From: Achatina immaculata
Lineage: Eukaryota > Mollusca > Gastropoda > Stylommatophora > Achatinidae
Reading direction: 5' to 3'
NCBI GenBank assembly: GCA_009760885.1
Contig: CM019714.1
Coordinates: 5,545,312 to 5,609,311, forward strand
DNA length: 64,000 nucleotides
Below are positions 35,347 to 46,844 of this stretch, one piece after another (position 1 is the first letter of the stretch; each line of letters starts with the position of its first letter). The position numbers and the translations under genes are program-made. Under the pieces are notes generated by a model. That model saw only the letters and a program-made list of their open reading frames with translations, did no database searches and was not told where the DNA came from.

Positions 35347-36714
35347 TCAAGTTTACAAACACGATAAGATGATACTGTGTTAGAAACATGAGTGTTACGC
35401 TTCGTCTGTAATAAAATAATTATGAGCGCACTGTGCTGTGCTGTGCGTGTGTGTGAATTCAACCATATCAGCGCATACATCTGCAATCACGGACCCAAGG
35501 GTCTACTAGCTAGGGTACAGGTAAAAGTGGCTAGAAAAAAAGTTTTCGCGTTACAAGACAATAATCTGGGCCCCACACTACAAGAAAACAACACAAAAGC
35601 ACTGTGTGTGAGAGAAGAGAAGAGAAGAGAAAAAAACTTATCTGGGGCTGTTGGCTTCAAGCACGTCAACATTACAATAGCATAAGTGAGTTACTTCACG
35701 TGGAAAAATGATCGTCAGCACAGCTACGTCATCACGGCTACGTCAGCACAGCTGCGTCAGCACAGCTCCCTTCTCAAACCCCCCCCCCCCACCACCAGTT
35801 CCTTCCTTGTTAGTGGGAGCCGCCCAGCACAGAACATACACGCGCGTTAGATGTGGTGATAATGACGACGATTCCAGCAACAAAGCTAACAGTGATAGAC
35901 TGGCGACATTCTTATCACGGCCAAGACCCTAGCCTGCCTTTTCCCTGCACTCCAGATAAACAAACTGTAGTAAGCTCCTGGCTAACACGTGGGAGCTTGA
36001 TGTGGCCCACTTACTGAGACAGCAGGTGGGAGTGAAGGACTGCGTGCCGGTTATAAAGCAGTCAGCCCTGGCAAACAAACAAACCTGTGGACGCTCACCT
36101 GCCATTATTACCTGTAGGGGGAAAATGTACATCAGCCAATGACAAATATTGGCAAGTTTTTAATCCACTTTACATTTGTTGACATGTTTTATATCAGCCA
36201 CAGATGCTATACCTCAGTACGAGATAAGAGAAATGACGACTGCGGTAAAACTGCTTCTAGTAATCAAGGTAAACACAGGTATATGGTTTCAGCCTTACAA
36301 AAAAAAAAAAAGAAGAGTGAGGAAAGAGTGCAAGAATGGCAGAAAAGAAGAGCGCGTATTAATGAAGAGCAAACAAAAATCAAATATTTCGGCAAAAGGT
36401 CTTTTCAAGGATGACATACAAAAACAATACAACAGAAAACTGGTGAAAAATTAACCCCTTGGTTCATTTTAGTGTCCTCGTAAGAAAAAGCAGGTCCCAG
36501 TAAGAGCATCTGCGACATAAAGTTGATAATATAACGGCAAATCATTTCATAAATCCCACATGCTGTGGCCAACACAACAAGGCCAATATTTACACTGTAA
36601 ATACTCGCCGGTTTGTTCCAATGACATCACGTATGATATTTCACCACAGATCTGTATTTATTTCTACACGTAACTTTATAAAACACCACTAGAGAATTTA
36701 TTAACAAGTTAACA
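35347..36714. other. unassigned sequence
   Basis: No gene recognised over 1.4 kb. A GAGA run lies at 35331-35338, a short repeated block ctacgtcagcacagct at 35720-35767, a C-run at 35780-35791 and an A-run at 36299-36311. Open frames are short and lack known motifs. Confidence 0.4.
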
Positions 36715-36835
36715 GGCATAAAATCCTTTGATGAGGTTGAAAGACTCGCCGAAGACAGGAAAAATTGGCGAACTACTTTGCGAGCCCTATGTGACGTCTA
36801 ACGGCAAGGGAAGGATATAAGATATAAGATAAGAG
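36715..36835 (+). pseudogene. LINE 3' end, severely truncated
   Basis: The frame reads GIKSFDEVERLAEDRKNWRT then TLRALCDV and stop, followed by an ataagata-type tail. Same family as 27838-28265; only the last 30 or so codons remain. Confidence 0.8.
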
Positions 36836-37544
36836 AATTTATTGACCATAAAACTGTAAACAACTTTATAGCGGAATTAATGTTCATAAAATTTTATTGA
36901 TTTATATTTAATTTATTGTACAAGTTGGCTGATGCAAATACATGCTTTAGTGAATACTCAAAGGATATTTGTCTAACTCATTCAGTCAGTCATTCACTGG
37001 TAGGAAATGACAAGTTGATAGCGAACTTATTATTCATAAAACTGTATAAAACCTCCACAGCGAAATTACTGTTCATAAATTTTATTTGTATGTATATAGC
37101 AGGGGTACCCATCGCTGCCCGGGTAAATACAGCGCAAGACAAAAGTTACCCATCACCGTATAAGAAATATCACTAGCTAGACGCATAAATTGTACACCGC
37201 AACGTTAAAACGAATTCTTTTAATGAATAAATATTCAAGATTCAAAATCTACGAATCAACGGTCATTAAAACCACATCAGATTCATAATATTAAGCTAAT
37301 AAACGCAGAACACACTTTATTTTTTTAAAAGCTCTTCACTTCTCCAGTATCATGAAATTTCCTGAAGTAAAATTTGATGTCTAATCAAAGAAAGTCCCTA
37401 CGTGAATGAAGCAAAACCAATTAGAAAAAAAAACAACAACAAAAGAAAAACTAACGTCAATCACTCACTTTCGTTCTGTCTGAAAGGTCAAACCCGTGAT
37501 CAATTTTCATATACAACTGTACTGTTAAAATAAAGAACCCCAAC
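36836..37544. other. unassigned sequence
   Basis: No gene recognised; AT-rich. The LINE 3' tail of the next entry begins at its right edge. Confidence 0.5.
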
Positions 37545-37785
37545 ACTCATCATCATCATCAGGTGCCGTGGCGACTGGCGTTGGCTATTATGCTTCTCCA
37601 GAGTAAACGATCCTTCATGCAGGCCATCAGCTCAGTTGGTGATCTCCTCTCACACCATCCCGTCAGACTGTCCAGTATCATTTCTCTTGGTCTTCCTCTT
37701 GATCTTCTTCCCCCTATTTTTCCTGTTGTTATAATATTTTCAATGCCCCCTCTTCTCAACGCATGTCCTATGAAAATATTGTCTC
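37545..37785 (-). pseudogene. LINE ORF2 C-terminus with GAT tail
   Basis: The minus-strand frame reads IFIGHALRRGGIENIITTGK, GRRSRGRPREMILDSLTGWC and WRSIIANASRHGT. GHALRRGGIENI, RSRGRPRE and the ending NASRHGT are recognisable LINE C-terminal blocks. The 3' tail is GAT repeats (37547-37560 read in reverse). 5'-truncated at a CT run (37779-37796) next to the Tc1 copy. Confidence 0.8.
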
Positions 37786-37989
37786 TCTCTCTCTCTTATC
37801 TTTTTCACAAGAACGCAACACTAGTGAAGTCGTAATGGATACCAAAATTCAAACCTGTATCATAATTTTATTTTTCGGAATTAATGTTTCAATCTTGGCA
37901 TGAAGAAACTTTAAGACCTTAATAATGAAATGATGTTCATTAAATTTGGTCTGGACTTTTATTCTTTGTGTCTGAGGTCTCCATGTCAG

Positions 37990-38995
37990 TAAGATGTATG
38001 GCCTACTCTGGCCTGTATCAGAGAACGACATCTCCTTGACATAGATCCGATTAGCCGATGGATCTGTTGTTGTGGGATGGCTGCCCACTCTTCCCGCAGT
38101 GCAAGAGACAACTGTCGGAGATTGGTTGGTGCCACATCTCGCTGGCAGACTTGTCTGTTGAGTTCATCCCATAAGTGTTCTATTGGGTTCTTGTCTTACG
38201 ACATGAATGGCCATAGAATGGTCTGGATGTTGTTGTCAGCGAGGAACTGAGTGGTGAGTTGATCCACACGAGGTCGACCATTATCCTGCTGAAAAATCGA
38301 CCCTGGTGCAGCCAGAAGTGGAATGACGTGAGGACGAAGAATTTCAGCCACGTATCGTTAGGCATTCAGGCGTCCTTCAATTTGCACCAGGTCACTTCTT
38401 TCTATGAAGTTCATCGTCACGCACACCAGTACACCTCCACCACCATATGGAGGAGCCTCGTCCACGCAGTTCTGGGCGTAGCGCTCAAGGACTCTGCGGT
38501 AAACTCTTCTCCGTCTGTCGTGTCGCTGGAGCAGAAAGACTAGTTCATCATTAAACCAAACCCTTCTCCAATCATTCGCAACGGTCCATTACGATGCTGG
38601 TTTGCCCACTGCAGTCGGTTCTGGCGATGCCGGTCCGTAAGAACAGGACCTATGTAGGGTCTTCTAGTCCAAAGACTAGCGACGTGCAGCCGGTTCCTGT
38701 CCGTTTGATCTGAAATTCTACGAGCTGCTGCCATTGATTGGACTGTTGAGGACAAAGATGCAAATAGATTCCTGGAGTGATGCAGCCGTGTGAAGCGGTC
38801 TTCGGCAGGAGTTGTGACTATGGGTCTTCCACTGCGCGGCAGGTCTGCAACTGAGCCAGTTTCCTGAAATCGTCTCCAAAGGCGACTACTAGTGCTTCTA
38901 ACCACATTAAATTGTCTGGCCACTACACTGTGTGACTGTCCAGTCTGTAAATGTCCAATGATGATGAGTCGTTGTTCTGTAGTGATATGAGCCAT
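37990..38995 (-). pseudogene. Tc1 transposase (DD34E), degenerate second copy
   Basis: Starts at 38995 with MAHITTEQRLIIIGHLQTGQ and a double HTH, then PAEDRFTRLHHSRN and RRPYIGPVLTDRHRQNRLQW. A frameshift near 38560 leads to VWFNDE (first Asp), IFQQDNGRPRV near 38285 (second Asp, Gln-Gln intact here) and NPIEHLWDEL (Glu). A stop lies just before the last block and another in GRLNA. All three acidic positions survive, unlike the stop-bearing copy at 9194-10190. Confidence 0.9.
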
Positions 38996-39130
38996 ACTTG
39001 CACATTAAATTTTCAAATGAATTGATTCGAGGAGCGCCAATTTTTTTTTATAAGCATTCAATAACATGGTCAGTGAGTTCTCTATTCAGTAAGTTTCACG
39101 AGATTCTCGTGAACCTGTCATGAATTACTG

Positions 39131-40033
39131 TCTTCTTCTTCTTCGTCTTCCACTTCGTTCGCTTCTACCACCAAGACCGCCCCGTGATCCTACTGAATTT
39201 AGTCCTGTGGTCCTCGATAGGTCCTGTTGTCCCCCTGTGGTCCTCGTAAGGACCACACGAAATCCCCGAAAGGACCACAAGAGGTTCAGAGTATAGTAGG
39301 GATTGAGCCTGTATTCTCGGTGGGTCTCAGAAGCGGGATTGCGTGACACCGTGGTTTTCATTGCACCAGTTTAATCTAGAGTTGGACTTTCTCACCGGAA
39401 AACTTCGACGTGTTTTGGGATACCAGTGTATCCCCGCCGGGTGAGAGGTGGTTGCTCATCCAGTCCAGCGTTGGACTTCATCACCGGAAAACCTCAGCGT
39501 GATTAGGATACGCATACATCCCCGCCGGGTGAGAGGTGTTTGCCTAGCTAGACTGCACTGGTCCAGTGTCTCCGACTTCAGCATTTTGCGGTCGTGGCCG
39601 CTACCCTTCCTAGTTGTGACCAGGACGGGGCTTTTGTCCAGGAGGACGAATCCTCACCGCTAGTAAGTTTCACCACTGGGTTGAGCCGGTTTAGGCGTAT
39701 TATCCCAGTATGGGCGTGTTTAGGTCGTGACCGACCTCTAGAGCGGAGGTACCGTGACATGAGTAGCCATCACGTTTCACCCCTGGTTTAAGCCAGTTTA
39801 GGCATATTTCACCAGTATGGGTTGGACGTGGCCGGCCTCTAGAGCAGGTGCCGTGGTATAAGTACCAATCGCGGCGAAACTAATGGACATACTCATTATG
39901 CTTCACTTTATCCTTTCCATCACCTCTTCACATCGGCGCCGCACGGCAACCCTAATTGCTTTTTCGTATTTTCTTCATTGGCCGGGAGGAGCTTCACTGC
40001 ACGCGCAGCATCCGAAGAATCTTGCCTGCAGTG
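39131..40033 (-). mobile_element. about 900-bp retroposon nested in Tc1
   Basis: It interrupts the Tc1 copy and is flanked by imperfect 13-bp direct repeats, atgaattactgtc (39119-39131) and atgagttattgtc (40032-40044), which fits a target-site duplication with two changes. On the minus strand it ends in a GAA-rich tail (gaagaagaagaagac), as non-LTR retroposons do. It contains two internal direct duplications: a unit of about 110 bp around 39390-39540 (ccccgccgggtgagaggtg twice) and another around 39660-39870 (tctagagc, gtttaggc blocks twice). No reverse transcriptase is present, so it is non-autonomous or a deleted LINE with repeated 5' monomers. Confidence 0.6.
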
Positions 40034-40228
40034 ATGAGTTATTGTCAAAAATGCTGTCTTGACTAGCGGACGCTTTTCTGTGCTCGTGAATCATCTGATG
40101 AGTATAATTCAGGTCAGTACGTGAAGCTGATGTCCTAGTGAATGTTTCATGCAATTTGCCCTTGTCTGATCAGCAAATTTCAGTTTAAATCGCAACACTG
40201 TATTTGTTACATTTCTTTTTTTTAACAA

Positions 40229-40590
40229 TATATTAATTCTAACTGAACATATTAAATGCAATGAAACGATGATCCTAGGAACAATAACACTGGCCAAGAC
40301 ACATTGTGGTGTCTCAAATGTTAGACCTGTTTCTGGGTATATTTGACCTGCTGATTTTTTTTTAAATTGGCACAAGTTTTCTCCTATAAACTCTAGTTTT
40401 TTAAAGACAGAACATATGCCATATACCACTCTTCACTTTGCTTGCCCATAACAAATCAAGATATTTTAATGTAGTGTTTAATTTAATATCTTTTAAGCAT
40501 GAAGGAAATATATTAAAAACTAAAAGAAAAGTGTACTACGCGAAAATCTACTTATTTCATACCAAAAGCACAAGTTTATGATACAAACTT
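40229..40590. other. unassigned AT-rich spacer
   Basis: Nothing recognised. Confidence 0.5.
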
Positions 40591-40595
40591 TCCAC

Positions 40596-41147
40596 TCATT
40601 CGACACACAAGAAGCTCTTTTTGTAGGACTTCCGAGACTGGGATCTGACAGGACAATCCCGCATAAGATTCCAACAATAGTCTGCCATCATGTGCGCATC
40701 CCATCTTCCTTGGTATCTGACTTCCATTGTTATGTCTTGGTGAAATCTTTCAAACTGCTCTTCGTTTAAGTCACCAAGGTTCTCTGGTATGTGATCTAGG
40801 TGACTGTGCAGATAATGGATTTTAAAACTCATTTACAGCCAAGGCTGTTGAAATGAAAGAGCATATCCTCTACTAATTGTGGGTGGTTAACTGCCCTCTT
40901 GTTGCCAAGAAAACTTTTCTTAACAAGAACATATGAAGACCAGGCACATGATTCGGTTTCATTTGTTAAGGCTATGAAATGTGGGTCATTTATAAGTTGT
41001 CTGATCTGTGGTCCATCACAGATTCCTGCCTTCAGTTTTTTTCACGTATGTCCAGGTGGCTTACGCACTATGAAGTTCACATGAAATTAACATTATGATG
41101 GCATCCCCTGTGCCATTCAGAGAACATTAATCATCATGAATCACCAA

Positions 41148-41203
<56 letters not shown>

Positions 41204-42535
41204 ATATTTTGGGCGGCTGGGACCAAGTATTTCCAAATCAAACACCACAGACGAGATCGAACTCGCCCCGCCATTTGCCCGTTGGCTATGCTCAGTGTGA
41301 CCTTTCTCGCACGCTTGTCTTCCACCTCCGCATCACGTGAACTGTATTTCTCCGTCCAAAATCTGTACACTATTCTGGGCTTCGAAAGGCAGTTCACAAA
41401 AGTATGATTCTCTCTCATGCCACCAAAGGTTCACGGATTATATTTTGTCCTCCAACCACCATATAATTCCTCGGAAGCCAATCTTTTCTTGCCCAATGTT
41501 CATGTTTGGCTCTGTAATCCCAAAGGCATAAAAAGCAAGGATACTTTATGTAGCCACTTTACTGACCAAGAAGAAAATTAACCATCTTCAAGTCTACATA
41601 AATCACCCACTAATGTTCTTGGTAATTTATCTTTTCCAAGACTAAAAAAGATGGCCTTGTACTCTTCTTTCATCCTGGTGGAATAACCAACTGGAAAAAA
41701 CTATATTTACTGCCGTTATTTAAAAGAACTCATTTCAAACTACGGTTTGAACTGTCGATGAAAAGACGCCACTCACTTGGCTTATATTCTGAAAGACCAA
41801 TTTTCTTCACAAGTTTTCCGATGTCCTTGCAGAATACTAAGTTGTTGTCTTTGGTAAAGAATGGCAGCAAATCCTTTCCTCTCCTTCGATAAAATGTCAT
41901 GTTCGTTCCAGGCTGATATACGTTCTTTTCCTTTAGTCTGGAGGCGAGCAGTTCAGAAGACTCCTTGGAAAGATTTAAGTCCCTGATCAGACCACTCAGT
42001 TCATTCTGATCAAAATGATCACTATGTGAAGTTGTTTGGAATTCACTGTCACTGTCCCTACTTTCTTTACCTTGTGTGATATCAGACATGCAAGACTCAT
42101 CCTCTGAGAGCTGTGGTAGTTTAAGGAAAGGTGGAACAGGTACAAGATCTGAGCGAGGAACAGGTCTCCTGGCTGAAGGTAGATCAGGGTAAGACAACTT
42201 GTCACGATTATTTCGATTGATGCCTACGATATTAACAATACAGATATAACAGTCATGGAAGTGGTTTTTCTATTCCCTCCACACCACTGGTACTCCACAT
42301 TTCAGGCAGCTTTTCTTTCCATTTGTCCACTGGCGCAAATCTTCGTACAAGTTTTGCATACAATATGAGGAGCCCATGGCTTATCTTCATCTCCGAGCTT
42401 GACACCATAATAACCTACATATGCTCTTTTATAAATTCAGAAATAAGGTTTCCTACTTGCTCTCAGAGTGTACGTCCCACAAATATAGCAAAATATGTCG
42501 GGATGATCAAAGCAGCCCCGTCTTGAAGTAGCCAT
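40596..42535 (-). pseudogene. degenerate uncharacterised multicopy protein, probably transposon-encoded
   Basis: Minus strand from the ATG at 42535: CFDHPDIFCYICG, then KPWAPHIVCKTC, a Cys/His cluster resembling a zinc-binding N-terminus. SYPDLPSARRPVPRSD follows near 42200, then DLNLSKESSELLASRLKEKN, TNMTFYRRRGKDLLPFF and EWRLFIDSSNRSLK. After a stop at 41730 the pattern goes on with frame changes: LGQ-stop-SGYIKYPCFLCLWD, GGQNIIREPLV (near 41430), a foreign insert with a TA run (41150-41420), KLKAGICDGPQIRQLIND (near 41030) and finally EQFERFHQDITMEVRYQGRW and MMADYCWNLMRDCP. I know this motif order from widespread unnamed invertebrate proteins present in many copies per genome; no catalytic function is established to my knowledge. 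At least five lesions: a pseudogene. Confidence 0.6.
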
Positions 42536-42589
42536 AACCTCTACGGTGTTCGATTTGCAAAAATGATATTTGTGGAAATATACACAACA

Positions 42590-42815
42590 CTGACTACAAC
42601 ACAGCATTCATGTGAATTTATACTTAATCTCCTCTCTCTATTTCTTCGTCCTGTGTGTGTTTTTTTTTGTATGATTAAGGATCACGCGTCACAAGTGTGT
42701 ACTCGTTAAGTAATAAAGCCGGTCCTTTTTTCCTAGTTTATACATTTTGGTATCACATCTTTACTGCAGTGGCTCTGCGTATAGTTATATACTCATACAC
42801 TAATTATTGTGTGTT
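42590..42815 (+). mobile_element. Penelope-like element 3' end/terminal repeat, copy 1
   Basis: It matches the 3' part of the element at 56013-57316: shared attcatgtgaat, ctcctctctctatttcttcg, then taagtaataaagcc and tttatacattttggtatcac. The last part, to about 42815, also matches the reverse complement of 56013-56071, so this piece includes the outer tail that the right end of the other copy lacks. No GIY-YIG coding sequence here. Lies just upstream of the pseudogene start at 42535. Confidence 0.7.
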
Positions 42816-43254
42816 ACATAAAATTCCCATTCAAATAAGACTGCTTGTTATGGCAACGCAATTCTGCAGAAGACATCTGTTAAAGAGCGGACTAAAATGA
42901 TATAAATTCAAGCATATCTAAGAAAACACAGCTGATGCTGTCTATCAAATACAATTTTAAGAATTAGCCTCCCAAATAACCCCAGGTTATGCCCAAAAAA
43001 AAAAAAGCCAAGGTACCAAGAAAACAATTTTTTTCTGGTTGGGCTGTGTAATAAAGAACAAATGAGAAACATAAACTGTACACCATAATGCCAGAAAGAA
43101 ATGCTCAAAATGAAAAATACTCACACTTTAAAACTAGTGAACCAATTTTCCAATCTGATCTGCCATACTAAACAAAGAAATGAAATGCTAAGATGCTACA
43201 ACCAAGCCAGAATAATAAGGAAGGAAATTAGACGAGACGGAACTGTATCCTTAG

Positions 43255-43505
43255 TGTTACCACAACGTCAAGTCTTTGTTAGCACAACTTTAAGTCTTTG
43301 TTATCACAACGTCAAGTCTTTGTTAGCACAACCTTAAGTCTTTGTTATCACAACGTCAAGTCTTTGTTATCACAACGTCAAGTCTTTGTTATCACAACGT
43401 CAAGTCTTTGTTATCACAACGTCAAGTCTTTGTCAGCATAACTTAAAGTCCTTGTCAGCACAACTTCAAGTCTTTGTTAGCACAACTTCAAGTCTTTGTT
43501 TGCCA
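43255..43505. repeat. 22-bp minisatellite, copy 1
   Basis: About 11 units of acaacgtcaagtctttgtta plus tc or gc. Confidence 0.95.
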
Positions 43506-43952
43506 AGTATAAAGAATGTACACTTATCTTATAATGTGCACAAGAGAACTCTAAACATTTCAGTCCAATCTTCCTTCCATGTTCTGGCAATCTGGAATTG
43601 TTTTTCTCTAACACAGTAGGCTTATGTTGTAAAGCAATGATTTATTTCTCCAGTGGGACGAAACTGTAATTACGATATATTTGATCCACAAAACTAAGAG
43701 AGCAGAACACATGATAAGAGAAGTCCTTCGGTTCGCAATTTTTAAAGAAATTAGATAAAAAAAAAAAAAGATAGTACACCTGACTCACAAAAATTACTAC
43801 ATTTATTATTACATTTATATGTTGCCAAGTGCTTCTGGCTTAACGTCAGACTTCCTCCTGGCACGCCCACTCGGTGAAGTCCAGACCCGACACTCTCACC
43901 CTTGTTTCCCCATTCAGTCACAATTTTTTTTTCTTAACCTTTGCTGTTAAAA

Positions 43953-44346
43953 GTACAAGATCTGAGCGAGGAACAGGTCTCCTGGCTGAAGGTAGATCAG
44001 GGTAAGACAACTTGTCACGATTATTTCGATTGATGCCTACGATATTAACAATACAGATATAACAGTCATGGAAGTGGTTTTTCTATTCCCTCCACACCAC
44101 TGGTACTCCACATTTCAGGCAGCTTTTCTTTCCATTTGTCCACTGGCGCAAATCTTCGTACAAGTTTTGCATACAATATGAGGAGCCCATGGCTTATCTT
44201 CATCTCCGAGCTTGACACCATAATAACCTACATATGCTCTTTTTATAAATTCAGAAATAAGGTTTCCTACTTGCTCTCAGAGTGTACGTCCCACAAATAT
44301 AGCAAAATATGTCGGGATGATCAAAGCAGCCCCGTCTTGAAGTAGC
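43953..44346 (-). pseudogene. duplicated N-terminal part of the uncharacterised protein
   Basis: Second copy of 42140-42535 within the 1.8-kb duplication. It has one extra T near 44240 relative to the first copy. With it the minus frame reads EFIKRAYVGYYGVKLGDEDK then PWAPHIVCKTC continuously, whereas the first copy is frameshifted there. This copy therefore seems closer to the ancestral frame. It ends at the duplication junction, before the rest of the protein. Confidence 0.7.
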
Positions 44347-44402
44347 CATAACCTCTACGGTGTTCGATTTGCAAAAATGATATTTGTGGAAATATACACA
44401 AC

Positions 44403-44626
44403 ACTGACTACAACACAGCATTCATGTGAATTTATACTTAATCTCCTCTCTCTATTTCTTCGTCCTGTGTGTTTTTTTTTTGTATGATTAAGGATCACGC
44501 GTCACAAGTGTGTACTCGTTAAGTAATAAAGCCGGTCCTTTTTTCCTAGTTTATACATTTTGGTATCACATCTTTACTGCAGTGGCTCTGCGTATAGTTA
44601 TATACTCATACACTAATTATTGTGTG
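44403..44626 (+). mobile_element. Penelope-like element 3' end/terminal repeat, copy 2
   Basis: Duplicate of 42590-42815, differing only by small indels in a T-run. Confidence 0.7.
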
Positions 44627-45067
44627 TTACATAAAATTCCCATTCAAATAAGACTGCTTGTTATGGCAACGCAATTCTGCAGAAGACATCTGTTAAAGAG
44701 CGGACTAAAATGATATAAATTCAAGCATATCTAAGAAAACACAGCTGATGCTGTCTATCAAATACAATTTTAAGAATTAGCCTCCCAAATAACCCCAGGT
44801 AAAGCCCAAAAAAAAAAATGCCAAGGTACCAAGAAAACAATTTTTTTCTGGTTGGGCTGTGTAATAAAGAACAAATGAGAAACATAAACTGTACACCATA
44901 ATGCCAGAAAGAAATGCTCAAAATGAAAAATACTCACACTTTAAAACTAGTGAACCAATTTTCCAATCTGATCTGCCATACTAAACAAAGAAATGAAATG
45001 CTAAGATGCTACAACCAAGCCAGAATAATAAGGAAGGAAATTAGACGAGACGGAACTGTATCCTTAG

Positions 45068-45318
45068 TGTTACCACAACGTCAAGTCTTTGTTAGCACAA
45101 CTTTAAGTCTTTGTTATCACAACGTCAAGTCTTTGTTAGCACAACCTTAAGTCTTTGTTACCACAACGTCAAGTCTTTGTTATCACAACGTCAAGTCTTT
45201 GTTATCACAACGTCAAGTCTTTGTTATCACAACGTCAAGTCTTTGTCAGCATAACTTAAAGTCCTTGTCAGCACAACTTCAAGTCTTTGTTAGCACAACT
45301 TCAAGTCTTTGTTTGCCA
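45068..45318. repeat. 22-bp minisatellite, copy 2
   Basis: Duplicate of 43255-43505, with nearly the same unit order. Confidence 0.95.
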
Positions 45319-45929
45319 AGTATAAAGAATTTACACTTATCTTATAATGCGCACAAGAGAACTCTAAACATTTCAGTCCAATCTTCCTTCCATGTTCTGG
45401 CAATCTGGAATTGTTTTTCTCTAACACAGTAGGCTTATGTAGGCTTATGTTGTAAAGCAATGATTTATTTCTCCAGTGGGACGAAACTGTAATTACGATA
45501 TATTTGATCCACAAAACTAAGAGAGCAGAACACATGATAAGAGAAGTCCTTCGGTTCGCAATTTTTAAAGAAATTAGATAAAAAAAAAAGATAGTACACC
45601 TGACTCACAAAAATTACTACATTTATTATTACATTTATATGTTGCCAAGTGCTTCTGGCTTAACGTCAGACTTCCTCCTGGCACGCCCAATCGGTGAAGT
45701 CCAGACCCGACACTCTCACCCTTGTTTCCCCATTCAATCACAATTTTTTTTTCTTAACCTTTGCTGTTAAAAGTACATCAGATTCACAACGCTAAGTGAA
45801 CAAATTAAATGTAGAAGACATTTTATACTTTAAAGAATTTCACTTCAGCGTCATGAAAGTTCCAAAAGCACAGTATGGTTCACAGTCAAGAGAGCAAAAG
45901 TACTCACGTCAAACAAGCAAACCCAGTCC

Positions 45930-46650
45930 AAAAAAAAAACACCGAAGTGAATGAAGCAAATAAAAAAAAAAACTCACGTCAATGAAGCAACTCCCCCCCC
46001 CCCAAAAAAAAAACTCACGTAAATGAAGCAACTCCCCCCCCAAAAAAAAAAAACTCACGTAAATGAAGCAACCCCCCCCCAAAAAAAAAAAACAAAAACT
46101 CACGTAAATGAAGCAACTCTCCACACCCCAAAAAAAAAAAAAAATTCACGTCAATGAAGCAAACCCCAACCAAAAAAAAAAAACTCACGTCAATGAACCA
46201 AACCCCAACCACAAAACAAACTCACGTCAATGAACCAAACCCCAACCAAAAAACAAACAAACAAACAAACTCACGTCAATGAAGCAAACCCCAAACAAAA
46301 AACAAACAAACAAACAAACTCACGTCAATGAAGCAAACCCCAACCAAAAAACAAACAAACAAACTCACGTCAATGAACCAAACCCCAACCAAAAAACAAA
46401 AACAAAAAAAAACACTCACGTCAATGAAGCAAACCCCAACCAAAAAACAAAACAAAAAAAAACACTCACGTCAATGAAGCAAACCCCAACCAAAAAACAA
46501 AAAAAAAAACAAACTCACGTCAATGAAGCAATCCCCAACCAAAAAAACAAAACCAAAAACTCACGTCAATGAAGCAAATAAAAAAAAACAAAAAAACTCA
46601 CGTCAATGAAGTAAATTCAACGACAAAAAATTAATCAACTCACGTGAATG
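45930..46650. repeat. roughly 40-bp A-rich minisatellite
   Basis: About 17 units of actcacgtcaatgaagcaaa plus a C-run and an A-run of variable length. The homopolymer parts vary most. Confidence 0.95.
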
Positions 46651-46844
46651 AAGCAAACCCAATCAGAAAAACTCACGAGGATCATCCATTTTCGATGAAC
46701 TGTATCTGAAAGCAAGCTACACTCAACTCTTTCTTTTCATATACCGGCAGAGTCAATCAATAGATAAATAAAACGCAGAAGCAGGGTTGCCAGCGCGCTC
46801 AGTGAAACTAACCAAACCCCTAACCCACGGAGAGTGTTGTAGAA

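Larger units (their letters stand above)
37808..40228 (-). mobile_element. Tc1-type transposon, second copy, split by a retroposon
   Basis: Same family as 8893-10390, in the opposite orientation. 37808-39130 matches the 3' and middle parts; 40034-40228 matches the 5' end of the other copy (shared atgctgtcttgactag-like and ttgtctgatcagcaaa stretches). The right end reads tttaacaa then TA (40229-40230), the expected TA duplication. The left terminal inverted repeat is degraded near 37808. Between 39131 and 40033 lies an unrelated insertion of about 900 bp. Confidence 0.85.
42140..45772. repeat. 1.8-kb tandem duplication
   Basis: 42140-43952 and 43953-45772 match at an offset of 1813 bp with few differences. 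The junction and right end both carry gtac, so the breakpoints share 4-bp microhomology. The unit contains the 5' part of the pseudogene at 40596-42535, a Penelope-like terminal repeat and a 22-bp array. Confidence 0.95.

Noticed and set aside
35392..36454. Several 60-97 codon frames on both strands
   Set aside because: No family motifs, mutually overlapping and composition typical of non-coding DNA.
41134..41418. 94-codon minus frame ending in a repeated IYIYIY
   Set aside because: The end is a TA microsatellite; the rest is foreign sequence interrupting the pseudogene, with no recognised domain.
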